The position numbers were made by a program, and so were the translations under genes. The notes beneath the pieces were generated by a model, which was not told the DNA's origin, searched no databases, and was given only the letters and a program-made list of their open reading frames with translations. From a virus: a stretch of DNA of 64,000 bases. Below are positions 1 through 8,753 of the stretch, in pieces; the stretch's first letter is position 1, and every line of letters starts with the position of its first letter. The stretch lies in IMG/VR virus record IMGVR_UViG_3300037189_015965, positions 1-64,000 of that record. One strand, 5' to 3'.

Positions 1-1
1 A

Positions 2-475
2 CATGCTGCTCTAGCTGTTCTTATCAACCGTGCTGCTAACCTAATTGCACAACGCACTCGTCGTGGTGCAGGTAACTGGGCTGTTGTATCAAGTGCTGCA
101 TTGACTGTTCTTCAGTCTGCAACAACTTCAGCTTTCGCACGTACTACAGAAGGTGCTTTTGAAGCTCCAACAAACACTAAGTTCGTTGGTACTCTCAATG
201 GTGCAATGCGTGTATATGTTGATAGCTATGCTGATGACACAATTCCTGTTCTAGTTGGTTATAAGGGAACTAGCGAAGCTGATGCAGCTGCGTTCTATTG
301 CCCATATATTCCTCTAATGAGCAGTGGTGTTATCCTTGATCCAACTACATTCGAACCAGTAGTTGGCTTCATGACTCGTTATGGTTATGTAGAACTCACA
401 AACGTAGCAAGCAGCTTCGGTAACGCAGCTGACTACCTAAGTGAAATCAACGTTAGCAACCTTTCATTCCAATAA
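2..475 (+). CDS. 23: Major capsid protein gp23, C-terminal part (start outside window)
   Basis: The reading frame is open from the left edge, so the start lies upstream. The visible 157 residues match the end of T4-type gp23: an RRGAGNW motif near the start of the visible part, then VYVDSYA, VGYKG, FYCPYIPL and a closing GFMTRYGY block. These align with the conserved C-terminal domain of gp23, which forms the hexameric capsid shell. An internal ATG at 101 is not the start because the conserved RTRRGAG segment lies before it. A strong terminator follows 25 nt after the stop. This gene is the clearest evidence for T4-like ancestry. Confidence 0.93.
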   Translation, partial: HAALAVLINRAANLIAQRTRRGAGNWAVVSSAALTVLQSATTSAFARTTEGAFEAPTNTKFVGTLNGAMRVYVDSYADDTIPVLVGYKGTSEADAAAFYCPYIPLMSSGVILDPTTFEPVVGFMTRYGYVELTNVASSFGNAADYLSEINVSNLSFQ

Positions 476-499
476 GATTTACGGAATACAGAAAAAGAA

Positions 500-527
500 A
501 AAGGGGCTGAAAAGCCCCTTTTTTATT
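500..527 (+). terminator. Intrinsic terminator after gp23
   Basis: Six-base-pair GGGGCT/AGCCCC stem (503-508 with 513-518) closed by a GAAA tetraloop and followed by TTTTTT. It ends the capsid transcript. Confidence 0.93.
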
Positions 528-549
528 GACCAAAAAATATAAAAAAATA

Positions 550-741
550 TTAGCGAGAAGTATTATATGTATGGTCAAATGCAATTTGTTCAATCATACC
601 ACGATTGATACCAATATCAGCTAAGTCTCTATCGTTTAAACGGCTTAATTCATCATAGGTTTTATAATACTTGCGACGAAGTGCAATTGCTTCACGATTA
701 TATTCTATGACCTTAGCTATCTTTTCTACGATGGTCTTCAT
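550..741 (-). CDS. DUF1127-family small protein
   Basis: 63 residues. The C-terminal half reads YDELSRLNDRDLADIGINRG, the hallmark of DUF1127 (YjiS-like) proteins, which are common in proteobacteria and especially abundant in alphaproteobacteria. Some members there affect phosphate and carbon metabolism and RNA turnover. The start at 741 is chosen because GGAGA lies just upstream; an in-frame ATG at 792 has no such site and would add 17 unlikely residues. A late-type box (793-800) lies about 50 nt upstream. It sits alone, antisense to its neighbours, between gp23 and the fibre genes. Its role in the phage is unknown; modulation of host RNA metabolism is conceivable. Confidence 0.85.
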   Translation of the reverse strand: MKTIVEKIAKVIEYNREAIALRRKYYKTYDELSRLNDRDLADIGINRGMIEQIAFDHTYNTSR

Positions 742-792
742 ATTAAATCTCCATGTTCTATGCATTTTACGCATATATTTAGTGCAGTGCAA

Positions 793-800
793 TATTTATT
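793..800 (-). promoter_or_regulatory. T4-type late promoter box for the DUF1127 gene
   Basis: AATAAATA on the minus strand, one mismatch from TATAAATA, about 50 nt before the DUF1127 start. Confidence 0.55.
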
Positions 801-863
801 ATGTTGCAGTGCATAAATGGCTGATATGCATAAATCTCATGGGTTCTTAAACAATCATTTTAT

Positions 864-871
864 GGTAAATA
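864..871 (+). promoter_or_regulatory. Late-type box before the first fibre gene
   Basis: GGTAAATA 20 nt before the start at 892, followed by an AGGA ribosome-binding site. It is identical to the box at 22808 before another fibre gene, which supports function despite two mismatches to TATAAATA. Confidence 0.5.
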
Positions 872-891
872 TAAGATATTAGGATATAAGC

Positions 892-3800
892 ATGGCACTG
901 CGTCGTTATTTTGGTAAGATTAGTTTTCTTGAAATAGGTAATCTTGTTGGTCACAACGGTGAATTAGTCATTGATGAAGCAACAGATTATGTATATGTCA
1001 TGGATGGCATTACTGCAGGTGGTCAACGTATTCTATATACCAATGTTAATGCAGCGGTAGGTAATGTTTATGCAAATGTAAATCCAAGTATTACTAATTA
1101 TTTTACATTAGGAAATGTATCTAATATTTGGGCTGGTGCTTATATTAAAGATGCAAACTTTTCTGGAAATATTAGCGTTGATACTTGGATTAATCCTACT
1201 AAAACAAATAATAATTGGGGTAATTTAAGAATAAATGCAAATCGTTTAAACGCTGATAGACTTTATGCCCAAACAAGTATTTCTACAGATGGTTCTTTAA
1301 GTGCTGACACAATTTATGCTAATGGCTTTATAGAAATCAATACTACTAATTTTTCTGGTTATACATTTAGTGGATTAGGAACTAATGTAACAGGTTTAAT
1401 TCACTCAAATGTTGGTAGTGTTCCAGCTTTATATATAACTTCAAATGGAAATACAAGTTTAACAACTTATGGTAATGGTTATAATACTGTAAATGGATAC
1501 ACACAATTTTATAGTAATGTTTATATTACTGGCAATAATCTTACCATTCCAAATTATACAACTATCGGGTTATTACCATCATTTAATCCTGCAAATGCAC
1601 GTTTGACTTATGTTGATAGTGTAAACAGTTATTCACAAGTATTATTACAAAACAAAAGCAATGGAACCAGTGCAAGTGGCGACCTTGTTGTAACAGCAGA
1701 TAATGGTAGTGATAGCACTAATTATATTGATCTTGGTATTAACAGTAGCACATTTAGTGGTGGCGGTGGTCTTGATGGGCCAAATGATGGTTATCTTCTT
1801 AATGAAGGTGGTAAACTTGTTGTTGCAACCCTAACTTCTGGTAAAGATATTGTATTTGCCATTGGTGGCGATGCTGCTGCAAATGAAATAGGTCGTTTTA
1901 AAAGTGGAAATGGATTAGTTGTAACAGGAAATGTTACAGCAAGTGGCAATGTTAATATTTCTGGTAATCTAAATGTTACTGGTAATATTGTAACTACAAA
2001 TTATGAAGTTGTTTCTAAAACTGAATATGCTAATAGTATTATTGCAAGCGGTAATATTAGTGCAACATTTTACACAGGTAATGGTTATTATCTAACTGGT
2101 GTTCAAACAAGTTATAGCAATACAAATGTAGCAGCGTATCTTACAAATAGTATTGTAACTGATGTTAATATAACTGGTAACATATCACCAACAGCAAATG
2201 CTGTTTATAGTTTAGGAACACTAACAAATCAATGGAAGAGTTTGTATGTAAGCAATAATACAATTTATATTGCTGGAACTGCGGTTCAAGTTGCAAATGG
2301 ATCACTTTTGGTTGGAGGAAATGCAGTCACTGGTGGAACAACATATAGTAATGCTAATGTTGCGGCATATCTACCTACTGATAGCACAATTATAACTCTT
2401 AATAGCAATGCGGCAACACAAGCAAACCTTATTACAACCATTAATGCAAATGTTACTGCGGCAAATAGTGCAATCACTACATTAACAAGTAATGCCGCAA
2501 CACAAGCAAACCTTATTACAATTATAAATGCTAACATCACTGCAGCTAATAGTGCAATCACTACATTAACAAGTAATGCGGCAACGCAAGCAAACCTTAT
2601 TACAACAGTCAATGCTAATGTTACTGCTGCTAATAGTGCAATTACTACAATAAATGCTAATGTTACAGCAGCTAACAGCGCAATTGCTACATTGTCAAGC
2701 AATGCCGCAAGTCAGGCAAGCGATATTGTTATACTTTATTCTAATGCTGGCGTTCAAGCAAACAGTATAACTGCATTAAACAACAGTGTTGTAAATCTTG
2801 CAGGTGAAATTGCGCAAATACAAGCAGGTACTGGATTTGCTACTACACAACAGATTCAAGCTGCGAATAGTTCAATCTCTACATTAAATGCAAACTTAAA
2901 TGCCGCTAATCTTAACATTAGCGCACTACAGAGTAACACTGGAACTATTGCAAGCAACGTGAATATATTATTCACTAATGCTGCAAGCCAAGCAAGTGAT
3001 ATTACTACTCTTTATAGTAATGCCGCTACACAAGCAAGTAACCTTGCTACACTTACAACTAATGCCGCAAGTCAAGCAAGTGATATTACTACTCTTTATA
3101 GTAATGCTGCTACACAAGCAAATCTCATTGCATTATTAAATGCTAATGTAAGTGGTGCAAACAGCGCAATTGTTACTGCAAATAGTGCTGTAACCGCTTA
3201 TGCAACAAACTTAAACAATGCAATGACTGCAAATATTAATGCAGCTAATGCTAATCTTGGATCATTAACTGGTCGTGTTACAGTCGTTGAAGGTAATATT
3301 GTAAGCATTAATAATACACTTATTGGTGTTATTAACGGTGCATTTAGTTATAGCAATGCAAACGTTGCTACATACTTGCCAACTTATAGCGGTAATTTAA
3401 GTGCTGGTAATATTACTGTAAATGGTAATCTATTTGTAACTGGTAATATTACTACACTTAACTATGAAACTATCAATAATACAGAATATGCAAACAGTAT
3501 TATTGCAAGTGGTAATATCACAGCAAGTGGTAATGTTGGTGCATCATTCTACACAGGTAATGGATATTATCTAACAGGTTTGCCTGCAACATATGGTAAT
3601 ACACAAGTAAGTGCTTATTATGTTGCTAATACTGTTGCTACAAGTAATGTTCAAATCTTGAGAAATGGTAATATAAGATTAGCAACTGGTGCAAGTATAA
3701 GTGATAGTTATAGTGCTGGTTATCTTGTTCTTTCGCCTAACACAACTGTAGATGCCCTTGCTGGTGTTGTTATTGGTGGCAGTGGTTATCTGTTATCACC

Positions 3801-5409
3801 AAATGGTTCAAGAAATGCTGTATTAAATTATGGTTCAGTTAGTGGACAATTTGGTGTCTACATATTAAATGTTTATGGTAATCAGCAAAATGCAATTGTC
3901 AATGGTGGTTCAAACAACTATGGCAATATTGGTAGCATAAGCACATTCTTTGGTAATGCTTTTGTATCCAACATTTACTCACCAAATTATCTATATCCAA
4001 ATGGAACATCAATACTTTCTGGTGTAAGTGGAACTTATGGTAATACACAAGTTGGATATTACTTAAACAGCAACTTGATCAGTTCAACCATTTCTGTTAC
4101 AGGCAACGTTATTGCAAACGCTCATTATGGTAACAGCTTCCTTTATAGCAATGGTGTAAGCATACTCACTGGTATTGGTGGAACTTATGGTAATACACAA
4201 GTTGGATATTACTTAAACAGCAACTTGATCAGTTCAACTATTTCTGTCACAGGCAATGTGATTGCAAACGCACATTATGGTAACAGTTATCTTTACAGCA
4301 ATGGTGTAAGCATACTGACAGGCATAAGTGGAACTTATGGCAATACGCAAGTTGCTGCATACTTGCCAACTTATACTGGTAATTTAACTGCTGGTAATAT
4401 TACTGTAACTGGAAACATAACACATCCAAGCAATAGTTATATTCTTGGTGACTTTACTAATTCTACTGTTGCTTATAGAACAATGTTCCAAACTGCTAAT
4501 GTTAATAGCAGCACTGGTATCTATGCTCTTCCAAGTGGTAGTAGCACTGCGGCAAGTTGGCAAGCAGCTAATAGCACTAACCCAACTAATGCAAGTAAGA
4601 TTCTTATTGCTACAAATGGTTCAACAGATGTTCAGTTGGTTAGTGGTATCAACGGCACTGGCACATATCTACCGTTAAGTTTCTATAACAACGGTGCCGC
4701 ACAGATGGTGTTGTATCCAAATGGTAACATTTATATGAGCAATGCCAACCCAATTACCACAACTGGTAATATTAATGTTGGCAATATCAACGTAACTGCA
4801 AATGTCAATGCCGCTAACATAAGTGTAACGAACAATTTAACTTATGGTAACGTATCTACAACTGGTAACATAACTGCTGGTTATCTTATAACAACAGGCA
4901 GTGGTGGTAACATCACTGGTGCAAGCTATGTAGTTGCAAGCAATTTTGTAATAACCAATTATGGTAATATTAGTGGTGCAAACGTTATTACTGCTAATAC
5001 ATTTACTGGAACTAATGCTACAATTAGTGGTAATTTATATAGTTCAAGTGTTACTGGTAAGAGTTCTGCAATTGTAGCACAAAATACTGCTGTTACGATG
5101 GATAATATTAAGGTTCAGTGGTTGAACAATGGTAGTAGCAATGCTAACCAATTACAACTTGGTAGTTTAAGCGGAACACCACAAGCACTTTACACTTATA
5201 TTTTCCAATCTGGATTGGGTGGTGGAACAACTGGTGGTAGTAGTAACACGGCATTAAGCACAACTTATGCAAATATTGGTAGTCCAAGTGGAACTGCTGG
5301 TGACATGTTTATGTTTACTGCAACTATTGGAACAAATGCTTATCGTGTCAGTGCAATTACTGGCAGTGGTTATAGCAACAACCTAATTAGTATTGAGCGA
5401 TTGGTGTAA
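892..5409 (+). CDS. Giant tail fibre / adhesin protein
   Basis: 1505 residues of low-complexity, Asn/Gly/Thr/Ala-rich sequence built from 'TGNI'-type beta repeats, as in long tail fibres of marine T4-like phages. Residues about 230-345 hold a module (VTADNGSD...IDLGINSS...NDGYL) that recurs in the fibres at 17285 and 52631. Residues about 500-815 are helical heptad-like repeats (SNAATQANLI, NANVTAANSAI), a probable trimeric coiled-coil shaft. Residues about 1045-1150 contain a near-perfect 50-residue tandem duplication. The motif YGNTQVGYYL marks module junctions. The N-terminus (MALRRYFGKI) is non-repetitive and probably attaches to the virion. No enzymatic motif is seen. Confidence 0.85.
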   Translation: MALRRYFGKISFLEIGNLVGHNGELVIDEATDYVYVMDGITAGGQRILYTNVNAAVGNVYANVNPSITNYFTLGNVSNIWAGAYIKDANFSGNISVDTWINPTKTNNNWGNLRINANRLNADRLYAQTSISTDGSLSADTIYANGFIEINTTNFSGYTFSGLGTNVTGLIHSNVGSVPALYITSNGNTSLTTYGNGYNTVNGYTQFYSNVYITGNNLTIPNYTTIGLLPSFNPANARLTYVDSVNSYSQVLLQNKSNGTSASGDLVVTADNGSDSTNYIDLGINSSTFSGGGGLDGPNDGYLLNEGGKLVVATLTSGKDIVFAIGGDAAANEIGRFKSGNGLVVTGNVTASGNVNISGNLNVTGNIVTTNYEVVSKTEYANSIIASGNISATFYTGNGYYLTGVQTSYSNTNVAAYLTNSIVTDVNITGNISPTANAVYSLGTLTNQWKSLYVSNNTIYIAGTAVQVANGSLLVGGNAVTGGTTYSNANVAAYLPTDSTIITLNSNAATQANLITTINANVTAANSAITTLTSNAATQANLITIINANITAANSAITTLTSNAATQANLITTVNANVTAANSAITTINANVTAANSAIATLSSNAASQASDIVILYSNAGVQANSITALNNSVVNLAGEIAQIQAGTGFATTQQIQAANSSISTLNANLNAANLNISALQSNTGTIASNVNILFTNAASQASDITTLYSNAATQASNLATLTTNAASQASDITTLYSNAATQANLIALLNANVSGANSAIVTANSAVTAYATNLNNAMTANINAANANLGSLTGRVTVVEGNIVSINNTLIGVINGAFSYSNANVATYLPTYSGNLSAGNITVNGNLFVTGNITTLNYETINNTEYANSIIASGNITASGNVGASFYTGNGYYLTGLPATYGNTQVSAYYVANTVATSNVQILRNGNIRLATGASISDSYSAGYLVLSPNTTVDALAGVVIGGSGYLLSPNGSRNAVLNYGSVSGQFGVYILNVYGNQQNAIVNGGSNNYGNIGSISTFFGNAFVSNIYSPNYLYPNGTSILSGVSGTYGNTQVGYYLNSNLISSTISVTGNVIANAHYGNSFLYSNGVSILTGIGGTYGNTQVGYYLNSNLISSTISVTGNVIANAHYGNSYLYSNGVSILTGISGTYGNTQVAAYLPTYTGNLTAGNITVTGNITHPSNSYILGDFTNSTVAYRTMFQTANVNSSTGIYALPSGSSTAASWQAANSTNPTNASKILIATNGSTDVQLVSGINGTGTYLPLSFYNNGAAQMVLYPNGNIYMSNANPITTTGNINVGNINVTANVNAANISVTNNLTYGNVSTTGNITAGYLITTGSGGNITGASYVVASNFVITNYGNISGANVITANTFTGTNATISGNLYSSSVTGKSSAIVAQNTAVTMDNIKVQWLNNGSSNANQLQLGSLSGTPQALYTYIFQSGLGGGTTGGSSNTALSTTYANIGSPSGTAGDMFMFTATIGTNAYRVSAITGSGYSNNLISIERLV
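2392..3330 (+). repeat. Degenerate coiled-coil repeats inside the fibre gene
   Basis: About a dozen units of roughly 20-27 codons encoding variants of SNAATQANLITT and NANVTAANSAI. DNA copies are close but diverged. The residue pattern suits an alpha-helical trimeric shaft. Confidence 0.75.
4030..4329 (+). repeat. 150-bp in-frame tandem duplication within the fibre gene
   Basis: Copies start at 4030 and 4180 with the first bases of a third at 4330. They differ at only scattered, mostly synonymous positions (for example GTTACA/GTCACA). The period of 150 bp equals 50 codons, so the fibre gained one structural unit in frame. Confidence 0.9.
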
Positions 5410-5411
5410 TA

Positions 5412-6125
5412 ATGGTAACCATAGTTGGACCAGGTATAACATTTGGTAACGGAATCGTAATAGAACGTGGATTACCATCACCTACATACGATCTTGATGC
5501 GGCTAACTATTCTGCTGTTCCTGTAAACGGCACAACGGATGCAACGGGAACTTTTACAATTACCGTAGCAAATGCTGGCAGTAGTATTGCTTGGAATAGT
5601 GCTAATGGTGGCGTTTTTAGAAAATCAACAAGCAGTGGAACAGATTATATATATGGTGGTCCAAATTATGTAACTGGTCAAGATTATACAGTTTTTATGG
5701 CATATAAACTTTCTACTACTGCTAATGGTAGATTGTTAAACACGCAAAGTGAAGCGAGTAAAGATTGGTTGTTGGGTAGTTATTCAACTGGTATTAATTA
5801 TATGAATGTATTCTATCCTAACGGAACAGTTAACTTAAGTTCCGATGTTGCTGATCAAAATTGGCATTTTATTTGGGGAACTTTTAAATCATCAACTGGT
5901 GTAGCAAATCTTTATATTGCTACAAATACACAACCTGCTGGAGTTTATAAAACAGCAACTAATGCAGGTTTTGGTGGATTTAATCAGTTGCGATTATTCA
6001 GTCGTTCAGGTGGTTCCGAAGTTCAAACTGCTGATATTGGATTTGTAAAAGCATATAATAGTGTTTTAGCATTAACAGATATACAAGCACAATGGGCATA
6101 TTATCGTAGCAGATTTGGATTATAA
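5412..6125 (+). CDS. LamG/concanavalin-like lectin-fold surface protein
   Basis: 237 residues, starting 3 nt after the preceding fibre stop, so it is co-transcribed and probably translationally coupled. After a short N-terminal tail the sequence alternates beta strands with the pattern DYTVFMAYKLS, NWHFIWGTF and a C-terminal DIGFVKAYNSVLA segment followed by AQWAYYRSRFG. This is the layout of LamG/ConA-type jelly-roll domains found at phage fibre tips. A role in binding a surface glycan is likely but inferred from fold only. No signal peptide or catalytic motif is seen. Confidence 0.6.
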   Translation: MVTIVGPGITFGNGIVIERGLPSPTYDLDAANYSAVPVNGTTDATGTFTITVANAGSSIAWNSANGGVFRKSTSSGTDYIYGGPNYVTGQDYTVFMAYKLSTTANGRLLNTQSEASKDWLLGSYSTGINYMNVFYPNGTVNLSSDVADQNWHFIWGTFKSSTGVANLYIATNTQPAGVYKTATNAGFGGFNQLRLFSRSGGSEVQTADIGFVKAYNSVLALTDIQAQWAYYRSRFGL

Positions 6126-6128
6126 TAA

Positions 6129-6136
6129 CATAAATA
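6129..6136 (+). promoter_or_regulatory. T4-type late promoter box
   Basis: CATAAATA, one mismatch from TATAAATA, 65 nt upstream of the gene at 6202 and overlapping nothing coding. The gene has AAGGAGA before its start. Confidence 0.75.
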
Positions 6137-6201
6137 CCTTTGTCGTTTAAGACTACGGTTTAGCCAGCCGTTGACCTGGAACGTCACATAAGGAGAATAA
6201 A

Positions 6202-6858
6202 ATGGCAAAATTTAAAATTCAAAAGTCAGCAACAGTAAACCAATATTTCGATGCTACAAACGTAATTGGTGGTACTGGTGGTCTAACAAGCATTGCGGGT
6301 AACCAAGTTCGTCCAAACGTTTATATTAGCGGTGCAAGTGCTGCTGGTTTTGGTTCAATTCTTAATCAAAAAGGTCGTGCAAAGTTTCTTGTAACAAACG
6401 GTACACAAACTGGTCAATGCACACTTGTTAACGTTCCGAATGCAAACTTAACTTCAACACAAATGAGTATAGGTGTTGATACTGCAGTAATTACATATGC
6501 CAACGTAAGCAATGGTGGTATAAGCAGTAGCTCAACATATGCTTATGTAATTTATCAAACTGCAAACGTAAGCGGTCCAAAAGCACCAGGCGCAGGTGAT
6601 TACCTACGTGGCACTGGTCTTACTGGTAACGTTGTAGTTAACACAGTCACTGCAAATACAACTACTGGTCAATCAAATGCAAACGTTTCACTTGGTCAAA
6701 CACAAACTGTTGCAAACACCAATAGCGTAGCAAGTATTTACAGTGGTGGTTATGCAGCACGGTTAACCAATAAGTTTGTTCAAGATTTTAGTGGTCTTGA
6801 ATATCAATGGACATTTAACAATCCAACTTCAACAACTGTTCGTATTCCTGGCGCTTAA
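6202..6858 (+). CDS. Virion surface protein, unknown family
   Basis: 218 residues, start preceded by AAGGAGAATAAA. It is beta-rich, Ala/Asn/Val/Thr-rich and nearly Cys-free (one Cys, in a GQCTLVN segment). A compact motif, QKGRAKFLV, sits near residue 55. The C-terminus ends in a clear beta-strand pattern (YQWTFNNPTSTTVRIPGA). It lacks the TGNI repeats of the fibres. It has its own late box and its own strong terminator, making it one of the few monocistronic genes of the structural region, which suggests high-level expression. A decoration, head-fibre or tail-associated protein is possible; I do not recognise the family with confidence. Confidence 0.7.
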   Translation: MAKFKIQKSATVNQYFDATNVIGGTGGLTSIAGNQVRPNVYISGASAAGFGSILNQKGRAKFLVTNGTQTGQCTLVNVPNANLTSTQMSIGVDTAVITYANVSNGGISSSSTYAYVIYQTANVSGPKAPGAGDYLRGTGLTGNVVVNTVTANTTTGQSNANVSLGQTQTVANTNSVASIYSGGYAARLTNKFVQDFSGLEYQWTFNNPTSTTVRIPGA

Positions 6859-6880
6859 TAACCAAGAATATGGTAGGATT

Positions 6881-6909
6881 AATAGCAGCCTTCGGGCTGC
6901 TATTTTTTT
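6881..6909 (+). terminator. Intrinsic terminator with UUCG tetraloop
   Basis: Perfect 10-bp stem AATAGCAGCC/GGCTGCTATT (6881-6890 with 6895-6904), TTCG loop, then TTTTTTA. It isolates the gene at 6202. Confidence 0.95.
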
Positions 6910-6924
6910 ATAAAAACACCTTCG

Positions 6925-6932
6925 CATAAATA
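6925..6932 (+). promoter_or_regulatory. T4-type late promoter box
   Basis: CATAAATA immediately after a terminator and 19 nt before the ATG at 6952, so the leader would be short but includes the GTAGGA ribosome-binding site. Confidence 0.8.
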
Positions 6933-6951
6933 TTTGGTAGGATTTTCTTAT

Positions 6952-7689
6952 ATGGCGACTGTAAAACGTGTAACTGGTGCAAATGGATTGACCGCTCCGT
7001 GGGACATTTATAGCAATGTTGTAACTATTCACGGTAATTTAACTGTCACGGGTAATACTTCTTCTATTAACACAAGTAATGTTAATATTGCTAATGCTTA
7101 TCTTATTTTAAATGATGCAGAAACTGGTTCTGGTGTAACAAGCGGAAACAGTGGTATTATTGTTGATCGTGGTAGTTTACCAAATGCTTATTGGGTATGG
7201 GACGAAGTAAATTCTTCATTTCGTGGAACTATAAGTGGTGTTTTAACAAGAATAAGTGCTGCAAATCCAGTAAATCCAAGTGATGTTGTAACAAAAGGTT
7301 ATCTTTCAAACGTTGGTGGAACCGCTGGTGGTAACGTTACCGAAGTTCAATATAATGTAAGTAATTTATTAGCTGGTAGTCAATATTTTACATTTAATAA
7401 TGGTAATTTGAAAGTTTATAATACTATAATTGGTAACGGTAATGTCACTACAAGTGGAACAAACCAAGACCTTGTATTAAGTGCTAATGGTTCTACTGGT
7501 TATGTAACTATAGATGATGTTCTTAAAATGAGTTTTCAAACAGCACCAACTAATCAAGCAAGCACAGCTTTCATATATGCAAATACAGTTGGTGTTGGTA
7601 ACAGTGGACTTTTCTTTGTTAATAATTCTACTAATGACGAATTACTTGCTAAAAACAGGGCAGTAGCACTGTCACTAATTTTTGGATAA
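6952..7689 (+). CDS. Short fibre / virion surface protein, paralogue 1
   Basis: 245 residues. The start at 6952 is preferred over the in-frame GTG at 6934, which overlaps the late-promoter region; it also matches the start of the paralogue at 7694. Both begin MATVK(R/K)VTGA, share a PWDIY...NVVTIHGN block, a GIIVDRGSLPNAYW motif and a C-terminal (LA/VG)KNRA(V/I) segment. A SDVVTKGYL-like motif lies mid-protein. Family members occur among tail-fibre genes of marine T4-like phages. The role is probably a fibre subunit or fibre tip; no enzyme motif is present. Confidence 0.7.
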   Translation: MATVKRVTGANGLTAPWDIYSNVVTIHGNLTVTGNTSSINTSNVNIANAYLILNDAETGSGVTSGNSGIIVDRGSLPNAYWVWDEVNSSFRGTISGVLTRISAANPVNPSDVVTKGYLSNVGGTAGGNVTEVQYNVSNLLAGSQYFTFNNGNLKVYNTIIGNGNVTTSGTNQDLVLSANGSTGYVTIDDVLKMSFQTAPTNQASTAFIYANTVGVGNSGLFFVNNSTNDELLAKNRAVALSLIFG

Positions 7690-7693
7690 ATGA

Positions 7694-8434
7694 ATGGCAA
7701 CTGTAAAAAAAGTTACTGGTGCAGATAATTTATATGCTCCTTGGGACATTTATGCTAATAATGTTACAATCAATGGTAATATTGCTGTTGTTGGTAATAT
7801 AGTTTATTTTAATGCTTCTACTACTGCTGTTGGAAATGCTTATATTGCAGTTAACACCGCTGAAACTGGTGCAGGTATTACTGGCGGAAATGCTGGTATT
7901 TTAGTTGACCGTGGTAGTTTGCCTAATGCTTATTGGATTTATAATGAATTATATTCAGCATTTACAGGTAACATTTCAGGTATACAACGTATACAAGCTG
8001 CAAGTCCAGTATCTAATAGTGATGTTGTTACTCTTTCATATATAAGCAATACGAGTGCTGGTGTTACGGCAGTTGGTGCTAACACTTATATTCAATATAA
8101 TCAAGGTGGTGGATTATTATTAGGTAATGCTAATTTTACTTTTTCTATTCCAAACTTAAATGTATATGGAACTAGAATATCAAATGGTAATATTACAACT
8201 AGTGGAACAAACCAAGATTTAAAACTTTACGGTAATGGTTCAGGTGTAATTTCTTTAGACAAAGGTCTTAAATTTAATTTTAAAAATATTACACCTGCAA
8301 GTGTAAGTAATAACACATTATTGTTTTCTAACACAGTTGGTAGTGGAAACACTGGTCTATATGTGGTAAATAGTAATAATGGCGATGAACTTGTTGGCAA
8401 AAACAGAGCCATAGGTTTCAACATAATGATTTAA
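7694..8434 (+). CDS. Short fibre / virion surface protein, paralogue 2
   Basis: 246 residues, 4 nt after the stop of its paralogue at 6952. The two are colinear throughout (MATVKKVTGA, APWDIYANN, ILVDRGSLPNAYW, NGDELVGKNRAI). The pair arose by tandem duplication and has diverged, suggesting either a heteromeric fibre or alternative receptor specificities. It lies in the operon running from 6952 to 9157. Confidence 0.7.
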   Translation: MATVKKVTGADNLYAPWDIYANNVTINGNIAVVGNIVYFNASTTAVGNAYIAVNTAETGAGITGGNAGILVDRGSLPNAYWIYNELYSAFTGNISGIQRIQAASPVSNSDVVTLSYISNTSAGVTAVGANTYIQYNQGGGLLLGNANFTFSIPNLNVYGTRISNGNITTSGTNQDLKLYGNGSGVISLDKGLKFNFKNITPASVSNNTLLFSNTVGSGNTGLYVVNSNNGDELVGKNRAIGFNIMI

Positions 8435-8444
8435 GGAATTAAAG

Positions 8445-8753
8445 ATGGCGATTACAAATACAGTTTTAGGGACAGCAGCTTCTGCAATTTATACTAGTAG
8501 TGGTACTAATGTTGTTAGCCTACTTTATTTTTGCAATACAAGCGGTGCAACAAAAACAATAAATCTTTATCTTGTTCCAAGCGGTGGTAGTGCAAGCAAT
8601 AGCACTGTCGTTTATCAAAATTATGCAATTACAAGCACTGATACACTTGTAGTAAGCACTGAAAAAATTGTTTTAAGTAATGGTGATGCAATTTATGCTA
8701 ATGCTAATGCCGCTACAAGTATTACTTCAACTGTGGGATATTTTACACTATAA
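8445..8753 (+). CDS. Small beta-sandwich virion protein
   Basis: 102 residues, start preceded by AAGGAATTAAAG. The order of strands (GTNVVSLLYFCNTSGATKTINLYLVPSG ... DTLVVSTEKIVLSNGD, split here) resembles small jelly-roll or Ig-like proteins encoded beside tail fibres in many phages. It lies in the same unit as the paralogues at 6952/7694 and overlaps the next start by one base (TAATG), indicating coupled translation. Function beyond a structural role is not visible. Confidence 0.65.
   Translation: MAITNTVLGTAASAIYTSSGTNVVSLLYFCNTSGATKTINLYLVPSGGSASNSTVVYQNYAITSTDTLVVSTEKIVLSNGDAIYANANAATSITSTVGYFTL

Noticed and set aside
811-840. Additional late boxes GCATAAAT in the 811-840 interval
   Set aside because: They lack the final A of the TATAAATA core and point to no suitably spaced start; the box at 864 is a better candidate.
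2286-2702. Open frame on the minus strand, Ala/Val-rich
   Set aside because: It is the antisense of fibre repeats; no ribosome-binding site, composition follows from the sense strand. The same applies to other long antisense frames over fibre genes (for example 18169-18423, 20926-21216).
2392-3330. Repeat array suggestive of CRISPR
   Set aside because: Repeats are in-frame, diverged and without unique spacers of constant size; they encode a coiled coil.
6934-6951. Upstream start for the gene at 6952
   Set aside because: The upstream GTG directly follows the late box and would precede the expected transcript start; the paralogue at 7694 supports the later ATG.
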